Below are positions 43,593 through 52,365 of a stretch of DNA of 64,000 nt, one piece after another. Numbering within the stretch: the first letter of the stretch is position 1; each line of letters opens with the position of its first letter. Below the pieces are notes generated by a model. The model had not been told where the DNA came from and did no database searches. It saw only the letters and a list, made by a program, of their open reading frames with translations. The stretch is from Caballeronia sp. dw_276 (lineage in GTDB: Bacteria > Pseudomonadota > Gammaproteobacteria > Burkholderiales > Burkholderiaceae). The position numbers and the translations under genes were made by a program. Location of the stretch: positions 434,001 through 498,000 of the forward strand of contig NZ_JAAVUV010000001.1 in NCBI RefSeq assembly GCF_018449635.1. Reading direction: 5' to 3'.

Positions 43593-44276
43593 TTACGCGA
43601 AGAGTTCGATGACCGGCCAGTTGCGTTCGGCTGCAATCATTCGAAGTCTGGGATCGGGATTGGTCGCGACCGGATGGGTGACACGTTCCATGAGCGGAAC
43701 GTCGTTGACTGAATCGCTGTAGAAATAGCTTTCCTTGAAATCGTCCAGTTTCAATCCCTGCGATGCAAGCCATTGCTCGGTCCTGACGATCTTGCCTTCG
43801 CGAAATGTCGCGACGCCCACGGAGCGGCCGGTATACCGCCCGAGCGGATTGTCGTGTTCGGTGTCGAGATCGATAGCCAGCAGATGCTCGACGCCCAGCG
43901 CCTTTGCTATAGGCGCGGTGACGAACGCGTTTGTCGCGGTCACGATGCAGCACAGGTCGCCCGCATCCAGATGACGGCGCAGGAGTGCGAGCGCCTCCGG
44001 GCGAATGGCTGGTTCGATGACCGTCTTCATGAACGCGGCATGCCACGCATCCAGATCCGCGCGCGAATGCCGGGCGAGCGGCGCAAGCGTCAGCTTCAGA
44101 TAACCGTCCATGTCGAGCTTGCCGGCCGCGTACTGCTGATAGTAGGCGTCGATCTCTCTGACGTGGTCGGCGCTGCCTTCGAAGCCGAGGGTAGCGTAGA
44201 AGCGCGCCCACGACTGGTCGCTGTCCAGCGGCAGCAGCGTGTGGTCCAGATCGAACAGCGCGAGAGTCCGGCTCAT
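43593..44276 (-). CDS. HAD-IB family phosphatase
   Basis: 227 residues from ATG at 44276 (an ATG at 44288 adds four residues and has an AAGGG at better spacing). Motif I LALFDLDHTLLP, motif II IVTATN, Lys in REGKIVRTE and motif III YFYSDSVNDVPLME identify a SerB-like HAD-IB hydrolase of the usual length. Burkholderia relatives are annotated as phosphoserine phosphatase-like or histidinol-phosphatase proteins; the substrate is open. The frame is open far upstream, but that part is a shadow of the Na/Pi gene. Confidence 0.88.
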   Translation of the reverse strand: MSRTLALFDLDHTLLPLDSDQSWARFYATLGFEGSADHVREIDAYYQQYAAGKLDMDGYLKLTLAPLARHSRADLDAWHAAFMKTVIEPAIRPEALALLRRHLDAGDLCCIVTATNAFVTAPIAKALGVEHLLAIDLDTEHDNPLGRYTGRSVGVATFREGKIVRTEQWLASQGLKLDDFKESYFYSDSVNDVPLMERVTHPVATNPDPRLRMIAAERNWPVIELFA

Positions 44277-44484
44277 GCCTCGGTTCATGCTTGCGGCCCT
44301 TGAATTGCAGACGAAAAAACGCGACAGAACGCAAGGGCTTACGATGGCCCGCACGAGGTCGATGGGTGCGATTGATCGTATCGTTAAATACCCAAAACTA
44401 CAACATTGCAAAATTGTACAACCCGTTTGCATGGCATCATGTGTCAACGGCATGACAGTTGGAACGAATAACGGAAGTGGCCAT

Positions 44485-46158
44485 ATGTTGACTCTTTTGA
44501 ATATCCTGTCGGGCGTCGCTGTGCTGGTATGGGGCACGCACATTGTCCGTACCGGCATCCTGCGGGTGCTCGGCGCCGAACTTCGGCGCGTGCTCGCGCG
44601 CAGCACGAACAGCCGCTTTCGCGCTTTCGGCGCGGGCCTTTGTGTGACCAGTCTGGTACAGAGCAGCAATGCGACGGCCGTGCTGGCGTCGTCGTTTGCC
44701 GCGCAAGGCTTGCTGCCGCTCGCGCCGGGGCTGGCCATCATGCTCGGCGCCGACGTCGGCACGGCGCTGATGTCGCGCGTGCTGACGCTGGATCTCTCGT
44801 GGCTGTCGCCTATTCTGTTGCTCGGCGGAGTCATTGCGTTCCTGTCGTTCAAGCAGACGCGCGTGGGACAGGTAGGCCGGACGATCATCGGGCTGGGCCT
44901 GATTCTACTGGCGCTGCATCTGATTGTTGAAGCGGCGCAGCCTGTCATGCAGGGTGAAGGCGTCAAGGTCATGTTCGGCGCCCTTACGGGCGACTCCATG
45001 CTCGACACGCTGGTTGGCGCGGCGTTCGCCATGATCTCGTATTCGAGTCTTGCGGCAGTGCTGCTGACGGCGACGCTGGCGTCTTCGGGCGTGATTTCGC
45101 TGAAAGTGGCCGTGTGTCTCGTGGTCGGCGCGAATCTGGGAAGCGGCCTGCTCGCGGTAATCGGCACGATGGGTCAGAACCAGGCCGGCCGCCGGCTTGC
45201 GCTTGGCAACCTGCTTTTCAAGCTGGTCGGTGCACTGATCGTGCTGCCTTTCGCGCCATGGATTGCGCAAGGGCTTGGCGCGCTGATCGCTTATCCGCGC
45301 GAGTCGGTGATCACATTCCATCTCGTCTACAACCTGATTCGCTGTCTTGCCTGCATGCCGCTGATCGAACCGGTTGCACGTCTCTGCTACCGCTTGCTGC
45401 CGGACCGCCCGGACGTCAATCCCGAGTTGCGGCCGTTGTATCTGGACCCTGTCGCGCTTTCCACGCCTACGCTCGCGCTTGCCAATTCCGCGCGCGAGGC
45501 GCTGCGCATTGGCGACATCATCCGCACGATGCTCGACAACCTTCTCGACCTGATGCGCGCAAACGATCCCGTAAAGGCGCGCGCCACTATCCGCATGGAC
45601 GACGACGTGGACCAGCTATACGCGGCGGTGAAGACGTATCTGGCGCGCATTTCCCGCGAACAACTCGACGAAGCCGACAGCCGCCGGTGGACCGACATCA
45701 TCACTCTGACCATCAACCTGGAGCATGCGGGCGATATCATCGAGCGGGTGGTGATGAATATCCAGGAGAAGAAGATCATGCACCGGCTGGCGTTTTCGCC
45801 CGAGGGTCTGAGCGAACTCGAGGACCTGCATGCGCGCGTGATTCTCAATTTACAGCTTGGGCTGAGCGTCTTTCTGAACAGCGATTTGCGTAGCGCCGAG
45901 CGCTTGCTGGCGGAGAAGGAACGCTTTCGCGACCTGGAGCGGAGCTATTCCTATGCGCATCTGGACCGTCTGGCGGGACAGAGCGCGCGCAGTATAGAAA
46001 CCAGCGCTTTGCACCTGGACATCATCAGCGATCTGAAGCGGCTCAACTCGTTGTTCTGCTCAACGGCGTACCCAGTGCTCGATGCCGCCGGCGCCCTGCG
46101 TGAGACTCGGCTGCGACGTCGTGTACTCGACGCAACGTATGGCAACGACAGCGTCTAA
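44485..46158 (+). CDS. Na/Pi-cotransporter family protein with PhoU-like tail
   Basis: 557 residues. The ATG at 44485 opens with MLTLLNILSGVAVLVWGTHIVRTGI, the usual family start. Residues 1-310 hold the Na/Pi (PNaS) membrane repeats with the motif VQSSNATAVLASS in the first half; in the second half the expected QSS motif reads SYSSLAAVLLTA. Residues 360-550 form a PhoU-like helical cytoplasmic domain. Sodium-driven phosphate movement is the family role. It overlaps the convergent DeoR gene by 4 bases. Confidence 0.88.
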   Translation: MLTLLNILSGVAVLVWGTHIVRTGILRVLGAELRRVLARSTNSRFRAFGAGLCVTSLVQSSNATAVLASSFAAQGLLPLAPGLAIMLGADVGTALMSRVLTLDLSWLSPILLLGGVIAFLSFKQTRVGQVGRTIIGLGLILLALHLIVEAAQPVMQGEGVKVMFGALTGDSMLDTLVGAAFAMISYSSLAAVLLTATLASSGVISLKVAVCLVVGANLGSGLLAVIGTMGQNQAGRRLALGNLLFKLVGALIVLPFAPWIAQGLGALIAYPRESVITFHLVYNLIRCLACMPLIEPVARLCYRLLPDRPDVNPELRPLYLDPVALSTPTLALANSAREALRIGDIIRTMLDNLLDLMRANDPVKARATIRMDDDVDQLYAAVKTYLARISREQLDEADSRRWTDIITLTINLEHAGDIIERVVMNIQEKKIMHRLAFSPEGLSELEDLHARVILNLQLGLSVFLNSDLRSAERLLAEKERFRDLERSYSYAHLDRLAGQSARSIETSALHLDIISDLKRLNSLFCSTAYPVLDAAGALRETRLRRRVLDATYGNDSV

Positions 46159-46925
46159 GCAAGAATCACTTGCGAAAGCTTCTTGCGTAGAGAAAGCAAT
46201 GCCGGCCCTTCGGCGCCTTTCTTGTTGGTAATCAGGGTATCCACCCGGTTGATGGGGCAGAACGCGATCCGGCTGCATTGCCCGATCTTGCTGTAGTCCG
46301 CCAGTATCACCACGCGATCGGCGTGCGCGACCATTGCGCGCGCGACTTCCGTCTCGGCATGATCGAAGTTGGTCGCGCCATGCCGGTGGTCGATGGCAAC
46401 CGGTGAAAGCAGCGCGATGTCGGCGCGGTATCGGAGGATCTCGGCGACTGTCGTGCCGCCAACGGTCGCGAATGCGCGGTCGCTGATCGAACCGCCTAGC
46501 AGGATGATCTCGTTGCTCGTATCGGTCTTCTCGCTGGTCGAACGCATTTTCTGCGCGACATCGATGGAGTTCGTGATGATGGTCAGATTGGCGAGCTTCG
46601 CAAGTTCTTCCGCGAGAATCGCGGTGGTCGTGCCGGCATCGATAAACAAGGTCTGGCCGCTGCTGACCAATGCCGTTGCCGCACGTGCAATCGCATTCTT
46701 CGACTTGACATGCGTGTGGCTGCGCTCGGCGATGGGCGCTTCGTCAGCGGGACGCGTCACGCCTCCATGCACGCGCCTCAGTTCGCCAAGCGCTTCCAGG
46801 TCCACCAGGTCACGCCTGACCGTCTCGCGCGACACGCCGAGCTCGGCCATGATGCGCTCGGTCGAGACGCGTTCGAGCGTTGCAAGCAGCGCTCGAATTC
46901 TCTGATGACGATCTTCCTGCCACAT
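46155..46925 (-). CDS. DeoR/GlpR-family repressor
   Basis: 256 residues, ATG at 46925 preceded by AAGGGA. The DeoR helix-turn-helix (RHQRIRALLATLERVSTERIMAELGVSRETVRRDLVDLEALGELRRVHGGV) is followed by the sugar-phosphate-binding DeoR C domain (IARAATALVSSGQTLFIDAGTTTAILAEEL, ADYSKIG). DeoR repressors respond to phosphorylated sugars or polyols. It is divergent from the ABC importer at 47358 and is the likely regulator of it. Confidence 0.92.
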   Translation of the reverse strand: MWQEDRHQRIRALLATLERVSTERIMAELGVSRETVRRDLVDLEALGELRRVHGGVTRPADEAPIAERSHTHVKSKNAIARAATALVSSGQTLFIDAGTTTAILAEELAKLANLTIITNSIDVAQKMRSTSEKTDTSNEIILLGGSISDRAFATVGGTTVAEILRYRADIALLSPVAIDHRHGATNFDHAETEVARAMVAHADRVVILADYSKIGQCSRIAFCPINRVDTLITNKKGAEGPALLSLRKKLSQVILA

Positions 46926-47357
46926 GCGGTGTCCCTTGATCGTTGATGTCCGGCCGATTTGTTGATGCCTTGCATGCGGCCACAACTATGTGTCATCCGC
47001 ATGTCGCCAATATTCATGAGCGGATTTTTTCGAGCATTCCGCCCAGACCTGCAACTGAAAGATTAACAAGAACCAGCGCCTTTCAGGTTGCATTTTTTTG
47101 GATACTTGCGAATTTGGGTATTTGAACTTAGTCTCTCCGTCACACTCGCGGATCGTTCCAATCGAATTCCTGCGGTGCATGGAATCAGTCCTGCATCACT
47201 GTCTTTTTAGCCGTCGTCATAGTTATTAAATATTTGGCCGCCAGAGTCGCGTGCGCGCCAGATATGTGCGCATTACAACAAGTTTCGGACCAGGCAGCAT
47301 CTACGCTGCAGCAACATTCCAAAAACGTAAGCACGTCAGGCAGAGGATGGAAACACC
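46926..47357. promoter_or_regulatory. Divergent intergenic region (430 bases)
   Basis: Lower GC than its surroundings. It holds a terminator-like hairpin at 47051-47099 that does not follow any plus-strand gene, and presumably DeoR operators and promoters for both directions. No coding frame is supported. Confidence 0.5.
47051..47099 (+). terminator. Terminator-like hairpin inside the divergent region
   Basis: Arms GCAACTGAAAG (47051-47061) and CTTTCAGGTTGC (47080-47091) pair over 11 bases with one bulge, 18-base loop, then A and seven T. It fits a plus-strand terminator of a leader or small RNA ahead of the ABC operon. Confidence 0.6.
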
Positions 47358-48512
47358 ATGAATCAAGACGGGTTGCGAGTGACTTCGAGTTTCCGCCGCA
47401 GTGCTGGCGGCCGGCATTTGGGCAAGGCATCCATTACGGCGGCCATCGCCACGCTCACAGCGCTCGCGGGCCATGCCGTGGCGGCGCCGTCGTCGTCGTT
47501 GATCGAGGCAGCAAAGAAAGAAGGGCAGTTGACGACGATTGCGTTGCCGCACGACTGGTGCGGTTACGGCGCGGTGATCGCGGGGTTCAAGGCGAAGTAC
47601 GGCATCCAGATCAACGAGCTGAATCCGGATGCGGGTTCGGGCGATGAAGTCGAAGCCATCAAGGCGAACAAGGGCAACACGGGGCCGCAAGCGCCGGACG
47701 TGATCGACGTGGGTTTATCGTTTGGACCGACAGCACAAGCTGCCGGCTTGCTGCAGCCTTACAAGGTGTCGACCTGGAGCTCGATTCCTGATTCAGCGAA
47801 GGAGAAAGACGGCTATTGGTACGGCGACTACTACGGCGTGCTCTCGTTCGAAGTGAACACCGACATGATCGACAAGGTCCCGGCCGACTGGCCCGATCTG
47901 CTCAAATCGGATTACAAGAATGCAGTTGCGCTCGCGGGCGATCCGCGTTCGGCGAACCAGGCGATCCAGGCGGTCTACGCAGCGGGATTGTCGCAAGCGA
48001 AAGGTGATGCATCGAAAGCCGGCGCCGCGGGCTTGAGCTATTTCGGCACCATGAACAAGAACGGCAACTTCGTGCCGGTGATCGGCAAGGCGGCGTCGTT
48101 GGCACAGGGCACTACGCCCGTCATCGTGCGCTGGGACTACAACGCCTTGTCGGATCGGGATACCCTGAAGGGCAATCCGAAGGTCGCGGTCGTCGTGCCG
48201 AAAACTGGTGTGGTTGCGGGCGTCTATGTGCAAGGCATCAGCGCTTACGCACCGCATCCGAACGCGGCGAAGCTGTGGATGGAATACCTTTACTCCGATG
48301 AAGGCCAGCTTGGCTGGCTCGCCGGATATTGCCATCCGATCCGCTTCAAGGATCTCGAGGCAAGCAAGAAGATTCCCGCTGCGCTGCTTGCCAAGCTGCC
48401 GCCACCGTCGGCTTACAAGAACGTCGTGTTCCCGACGCTCGACGAGCAGAATGCTTCGAAAGCGCTCATCACGAAGCAATGGGACCAGGTGGTCGGCGCC
48501 AACGTCAAGTAA
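47358..48512 (+). CDS. ABC transporter solute-binding protein (PotD/AfuA type)
   Basis: 384 residues, ATG at 47358 with CAGAGGATGG upstream. A signal peptide with a long basic N-region ends at about residue 43 (AGHAVAA). The mature chain SSSLIEAAKKEGQLTTIALPHDWCGYGAVIAGFKAKYGIQINELNPDAGSGDEVEAI is a type II extracellular binding protein of family 1/6. First of four genes with two permeases and an ATPase. The set is like polyamine, ferric or phosphonate importers; the DeoR neighbour suggests a phosphorylated or polyol-like ligand, which is only inference. Confidence 0.87.
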   Translation: MNQDGLRVTSSFRRSAGGRHLGKASITAAIATLTALAGHAVAAPSSSLIEAAKKEGQLTTIALPHDWCGYGAVIAGFKAKYGIQINELNPDAGSGDEVEAIKANKGNTGPQAPDVIDVGLSFGPTAQAAGLLQPYKVSTWSSIPDSAKEKDGYWYGDYYGVLSFEVNTDMIDKVPADWPDLLKSDYKNAVALAGDPRSANQAIQAVYAAGLSQAKGDASKAGAAGLSYFGTMNKNGNFVPVIGKAASLAQGTTPVIVRWDYNALSDRDTLKGNPKVAVVVPKTGVVAGVYVQGISAYAPHPNAAKLWMEYLYSDEGQLGWLAGYCHPIRFKDLEASKKIPAALLAKLPPPSAYKNVVFPTLDEQNASKALITKQWDQVVGANVK

Positions 48513-48527
48513 CGCAACACACGGGCG

Positions 48528-48562
48528 CGGCCGGACCTCAGGTTTCACCTGGGGTCCGGCCG
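48528..48562 (+). terminator. Stem-loop after the binding-protein gene
   Basis: About 16 base pairs from CGGCCGGACCTCAGGT to ACCTGGGGTCCGGCCG with a TTC loop, just after the stop at 48512 and before the first permease gene. The T stretch is poor, so it fits a partial terminator or stabilising hairpin within the operon. Confidence 0.75.
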
Positions 48563-48623
48563 TCCTTTCGGCTCGCGCTTCAAGTGGTTTCCCCGGCGCG
48601 GCCTGTCAGTCTAGAGCGACATC

Positions 48624-49553
48624 ATGAGCACTTCATCGAAGATCGCCGCGCCCATGTCCGCGCATGAGGATCCGTCGCTGGGTCCCGGCATGAAGGCGGC
48701 GCGACGTGTGTCGCCAGCGTGGAATTACCTTGGCGTCCTGCCGTTTTTCGCATTCGCGGTCTTGTTCCTGCTGCTGCCCACCGCGTGGCTGATGGTCGGC
48801 GCGTTCCAGGACGCACAAGGCCATTTCACGCTCGCCAATTTCCGCGAGTTGCTGCAACCAAGCGTACTCGATGCCTACTGGATCAGCTTCAAGGTCAGCG
48901 CAGCATCGGCGTTAGGCGGTGGTTTTCTCGGGCTTTTGCTTGCGTGGGCTGCCGTGCAGGGCAAGTTGCCCGTATGGATTCGACCGACCTTGATGACATT
49001 CTCCGGCGTGGCGTCGAACTTCGCGGGCGTGCCGCTCGCGTTCGCGTTCATCTGCACATTAGGCCGGGTCGGTCTGGTTACCGTTCTGCTGAAAAAGTAC
49101 GTGGGGATCAACCTGTATTCCACGGGCTTCAGCATCTTGAGCTTTACCGGGCTGACGCTCACGTATCTGTATTTCCAGATTCCCCTGATGGTTCTGATCA
49201 TCACGCCCGCACTCGATGGACTCAAGCGCGAGTGGCGCGAAGCCTGCGATTGTCTTGGCGGCAGTGCTTACCATTACTGGATGTATGTGGCGTTACCGGT
49301 GCTTTGGCCAAGCGTGCTCGGCGCCACGTTGCTGTTGTTCGCCAATGCATTTGGCGCTGTTGCGACGGCTTATGCGCTGACCGGAAGCTCGCTGAATATC
49401 GTGCCGATCGTGCTGTATGCGCAAATTCGCGGCGATGTGCTGCACAACGAGAATCTTGGTTACGCACTTGCACTCGGCATGGTGCTGGTCACCGGCTTGT
49501 CGAACGGCGGTTATATCTGGCTGCGTTCGCGCGCCGAAAGGGGACGTCGATGA
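48624..49553 (+). CDS. ABC transporter permease 1 (PotB/CysT type)
   Basis: 309 residues with a 30-residue cytoplasmic N-terminal stretch and about six helices. The coupling motif is LKREWREACDCLGGSAYHYWMYVALPVLWPS near residues 200-230. It overlaps the second permease gene by 4 bases. Part of the four-gene importer. Confidence 0.87.
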   Translation: MSTSSKIAAPMSAHEDPSLGPGMKAARRVSPAWNYLGVLPFFAFAVLFLLLPTAWLMVGAFQDAQGHFTLANFRELLQPSVLDAYWISFKVSAASALGGGFLGLLLAWAAVQGKLPVWIRPTLMTFSGVASNFAGVPLAFAFICTLGRVGLVTVLLKKYVGINLYSTGFSILSFTGLTLTYLYFQIPLMVLIITPALDGLKREWREACDCLGGSAYHYWMYVALPVLWPSVLGATLLLFANAFGAVATAYALTGSSLNIVPIVLYAQIRGDVLHNENLGYALALGMVLVTGLSNGGYIWLRSRAERGRR

Positions 49554-50383
49554 GCACCGCCGCTACCGTTGCAGTCACTCCAGACAACAAGGTCCGCGCG
49601 CAAACCCGTGCGGGCGCATGGATCGCGATGGTTATTGGCGCGGTGTATTTTCTGCTGCCGCTGCTCGCGACCATCGAGTTCAGCCTGAAGATGCGGCGCA
49701 GCGAATATAGCCTCGATGCTTACCGGGTCGTGCTCACCGATCCTCATTTCCAGGCGTCGTTTGGCTACTCCATTCTGATGGGCGTGTTCGCGATCGTGCT
49801 CGGCGTGTTGCTCGTCGTTCCGACCGCTTATTGGGTCCAGCTGCGCCTGCCGAAGCTGCGTCCGCTGATCGAATTCATCACGCTGTTGCCGCTGGTGATT
49901 CCGGCCATCGTGATCGTGTTTGGTTATCTGCATATCTACAACAGCAGTTCTTTCCTGCCGCTTACCGGCAATGAACGCGCAACCGACTTCCTGCTGATCT
50001 GCGGCTACGTCACGCTGTGTTTGCCCTACATGTACCGGTCCGTCGATGCAGGCCTGCGCGCCGTCGATGTCCGCTCGCTGACGGAAGCCGCCGAATGCCT
50101 CGGCGCGACCTGGCCAACCATCCTCTTCAAGATCATTTTCCCGAATGTGCGCTCGGGAATCCTGTCGGGCGCGTTCCTCACGTTCGCGGTGGTGATCGGT
50201 GAGTTCACGCTTGCGAGCCTGCTGAACCGTCCGGCGTTCGGGCCTTATCTGCAATTGATCGGCGCGAACCGGGCGTATGAACCATCGGCGCTCGCGATCA
50301 TTGCGTTCGCCATTACGTGGGCCTCGATGGGGCTTATCCAGGTCTTCGGCTCGGCGCGGTCCATCGCCGGACAAAAAACTTAA
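49550..50383 (+). CDS. ABC transporter permease 2 (PotC/CysW type)
   Basis: 277 residues, about six helices. Coupling motif VDVRSLTEAAECLGATWPTILFKIIFPNVRSG near residues 165-195. The ATG at 49550 overlaps the stop of permease 1; a longer open frame upstream is only the shadow of that gene. 14 bases separate it from the ATPase gene. Confidence 0.87.
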   Translation: MSTAATVAVTPDNKVRAQTRAGAWIAMVIGAVYFLLPLLATIEFSLKMRRSEYSLDAYRVVLTDPHFQASFGYSILMGVFAIVLGVLLVVPTAYWVQLRLPKLRPLIEFITLLPLVIPAIVIVFGYLHIYNSSSFLPLTGNERATDFLLICGYVTLCLPYMYRSVDAGLRAVDVRSLTEAAECLGATWPTILFKIIFPNVRSGILSGAFLTFAVVIGEFTLASLLNRPAFGPYLQLIGANRAYEPSALAIIAFAITWASMGLIQVFGSARSIAGQKT

Positions 50384-50397
50384 AAGGTCGGTTTGTC

Positions 50398-51465
50398 ATG
50401 GCACTTCTCGAGATCGAAAACCTCAGCAAGACGTTCGGCACCAACACCGTGCTGCATCAGTTCGACATGCAGATCGAACGTGGCGAGTTCATCACGTTTC
50501 TCGGACCGTCGGGCTGCGGCAAGACAACCGTTCTGCGCATGATCGCCGGCTTCGAAACACCGACGCGCGGATCGATCAAACTCGGCGGCCGCGACGTGAC
50601 CTATGTGCGCACGCGGCAACGCAAGGTCGGCATGGTGTTCCAGTCGTACGCGCTGTTTCCGAACATGACGGTGGCGGACAACATTGGCTTCGGGCTGAAG
50701 GTGTTGCGCCGGCCGCAAGCCGAGATCAAGGCGCGCGTGGAAGAGATGCTTGCGCTGATCAAGCTGCCCAAGTTGGCCGACCGGTATCCGTGGCAGTTGT
50801 CGGGCGGTCAGCAACAACGCGTGGCGCTCGCGCGGGCGCTTGCCAGCAAACCGCAAGTGCTGTTGCTCGACGAACCGTTGTCCGCCCTCGACGCCAAGAT
50901 CCGCGTTTCCTTGCGCGAAGATATTCGCAGCCTGCAGCGCGAACTCGGCATTACATCGATATTCGTCACGCATGACCAGGAAGAAGCGTTGTCGATATCG
51001 GACCGTATCGTCGTCATGAACGAGGGACGCGTGGAGCAGATCGGGACGCCATCGGAGATCTATAATTTTCCGCGTACGCGTTTCGTGGCGTCGTTTGTCG
51101 GAACACTCAACTTGCTATCGGGGCAGGTGGTCGATCCGGCGAGCGGCCGCATTGTGGTTGGCGGACAGGAATTGCGGACATCGCACGCACTGAATTCCAG
51201 CGATACCGGCAAGCAACGCACGCTTGCCGTTCGCCCGGAAGCGATCGTGCTCGAAGCGCCGGCGAATGGGCGCAATACGCTCGCGGCAACCGTGGAAGAG
51301 GTCAACTTCCTCGGCGCGGTGGTTCGCATCAGGACGCGCGTTGAACAGTCGGTGATTTCGCTCGATGTCTTCAACGATCCCAATCGACGTTTGCCCGAAC
51401 GAGGGCAGCCCGTGGCGCTGGGTTTCTCGCACGAAAATTTGCTGGTACTCGAAGAAGGCGCTTGA
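50398..51465 (+). CDS. ABC transporter ATPase (PotA/FbpC type)
   Basis: 355 residues, ATG at 50398. All motifs are canonical: Walker A GPSGCGKTT, Q-loop VFQSYALFPNMTV, signature LSGGQQQR, Walker B VLLLDEPLSALD and switch His in VTHDQEEAL. The C-terminal TOBE domain (from about 240) includes LAVRPEAIVLE. It drives the importer encoded by the three preceding genes and is followed by a strong terminator. Confidence 0.9.
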   Translation: MALLEIENLSKTFGTNTVLHQFDMQIERGEFITFLGPSGCGKTTVLRMIAGFETPTRGSIKLGGRDVTYVRTRQRKVGMVFQSYALFPNMTVADNIGFGLKVLRRPQAEIKARVEEMLALIKLPKLADRYPWQLSGGQQQRVALARALASKPQVLLLDEPLSALDAKIRVSLREDIRSLQRELGITSIFVTHDQEEALSISDRIVVMNEGRVEQIGTPSEIYNFPRTRFVASFVGTLNLLSGQVVDPASGRIVVGGQELRTSHALNSSDTGKQRTLAVRPEAIVLEAPANGRNTLAATVEEVNFLGAVVRIRTRVEQSVISLDVFNDPNRRLPERGQPVALGFSHENLLVLEEGA

Positions 51466-51510
51466 CAGGCAAAAGCATCGACCGGGTACAGTTGGCCTGC
51501 AAGTTTAAAG

Positions 51511-51543
51511 AACCGTTCCGCACATCGCGGAACGGTTTTTTTT
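51511..51543 (+). terminator. Rho-independent terminator of the ABC operon
   Basis: Perfect 11-base stem AACCGTTCCGC / GCGGAACGGTT with a 5-base loop and eight T. Confidence 0.92.
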
Positions 51544-51575
51544 GCCATCGCGCGGCGCACGCAGCGGCAACAACC

Positions 51576-51604
51576 TTGTCTTTCAGACTTTTTGCATCTA
51601 CAAT
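51576..51604 (+). promoter_or_regulatory. Sigma-70-type promoter of brnTA
   Basis: TTGTCT (51576-51581) and TACAAT (51599-51604) are separated by exactly 17 bases. The -10 box ends two bases before the first possible brnT ATG, so the message would be leaderless or translation begins at an internal codon. Confidence 0.6.
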
Positions 51605-51606
51605 AA

Positions 51607-51879
51607 ATGAAACAGTACGTGATGTTCGATTTGGGAAAGGACGTGTCGAACCAGCGCAAGCATGGATTGTCGCTGGCCGATGCAGGGCGTCTCGACTGGG
51701 ACGCCCTGCGGATTCAAGCGGATGCGCGGCGGGACTATCGCGAAGAAAGGCTCGTCGGGTATGGCCTGCTTCACGGCCGTCTTCACTGCGTGGTTTTCAC
51801 TCCGCGGGACGGCGCTATTCGGGTCATCAGTTTTCGCCGGGCGAACAACAGGGAGATTAAGGAATATGAGCAAGACTAA
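51607..51879 (+). CDS. brnT: BrnT-family toxin (ribonuclease)
   Basis: 90 residues from ATG at 51607; a GTG at 51619 or ATG at 51622 (MFDLGKDVSNQRKHG) may be the true start, since the promoter -10 box abuts 51607 and no ribosome binding site is visible. The pattern NQRKHGLSLADAGRLDWDAL, DYREERLVGYGLLHGRLHCVVFTPRDGAIRVISFRRANNREIKEYEQ is that of BrnT, a RelE-like ribonuclease toxin that slows translation. It overlaps the brnA start by 14 bases, the usual toxin-first order of this pair. Confidence 0.88.
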   Translation: MKQYVMFDLGKDVSNQRKHGLSLADAGRLDWDALRIQADARRDYREERLVGYGLLHGRLHCVVFTPRDGAIRVISFRRANNREIKEYEQD

Positions 51880-52171
51880 ATTGATCCGGAATACCCCGGA
51901 AGAAGAAGCTGCAATCAACCGCGGTATCGCCGAAGATCCCGACACGTACGAGTTGTCGTCCGAGGAGTTCAAGGCGCTGCGGCCGTTTCCCGAGTTCATG
52001 GCGGAACGCCGTATGGGGCGGCCGCCAAAAGAACATCCTAAGGAGCAGGTCAGCGTGCGTTACGACGCAGATGTGATTGCCGCGTTTCGCGCGACCGGAG
52101 ACGGCTGGCAAACGCGGATGAACAATGCGCTGCGGGTTTATTTGAGCGAGCATCCGCTGAAGACTGCTTGA
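51866..52171 (+). CDS. brnA: BrnA-family antitoxin
   Basis: 101 residues, ATG at 51866 with AAGGA upstream, inside the end of brnT. The N-terminus NTPEEEAAINRGIAEDPDTYELSSEEFKALRPF contacts the toxin in this family, and the C-terminus PKEQVSVRYDADVIAAFRATGDGWQTRMNNALRVYLSEH is a ribbon-helix-helix DNA-binding domain. BrnA neutralises BrnT and represses the pair's promoter. A terminator follows. Confidence 0.9.
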   Translation: MSKTKLIRNTPEEEAAINRGIAEDPDTYELSSEEFKALRPFPEFMAERRMGRPPKEHPKEQVSVRYDADVIAAFRATGDGWQTRMNNALRVYLSEHPLKTA

Positions 52172-52205
52172 GCAAAGCCGCCGCGATCACGTGGGTCAAA
52201 CCTTC

Positions 52206-52247
52206 AGGGCCGTTCCGGGTTACATACCGGGGCGGCCCTTGGTTTTT
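52206..52247 (+). terminator. Rho-independent terminator after brnA
   Basis: Stem AGGGCCGTTCCGG / CCGGGGCGGCCCT (two G-T pairs), 8-base loop, then GGTTTTT. Confidence 0.85.
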
Positions 52248-52365
52248 CGGCGGGGCATTCGCCGAGAGCGCGGCCTGAAGATCACATCAAAATCCGGCAC
52301 AATCTCCGCCGCCGTCTCAAAATGTTAAGGTAGGGTCCGGTTTATTTTGAGACGGACAGCAAAGC

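Noticed and set aside
44289..45167. Upstream extension of the HAD phosphatase to 524 codons
   Set aside because: The added part is antisense to the Na/Pi carrier and contains no recognisable domain; the HAD motif I begins right after 44276.
48719..49549. N-terminal extension that would fuse a 277-codon frame to permease 2
   Set aside because: It overlaps permease 1 in another frame, is Arg-rich and not membrane-like; the start at 49550 overlapping the previous stop is far better.
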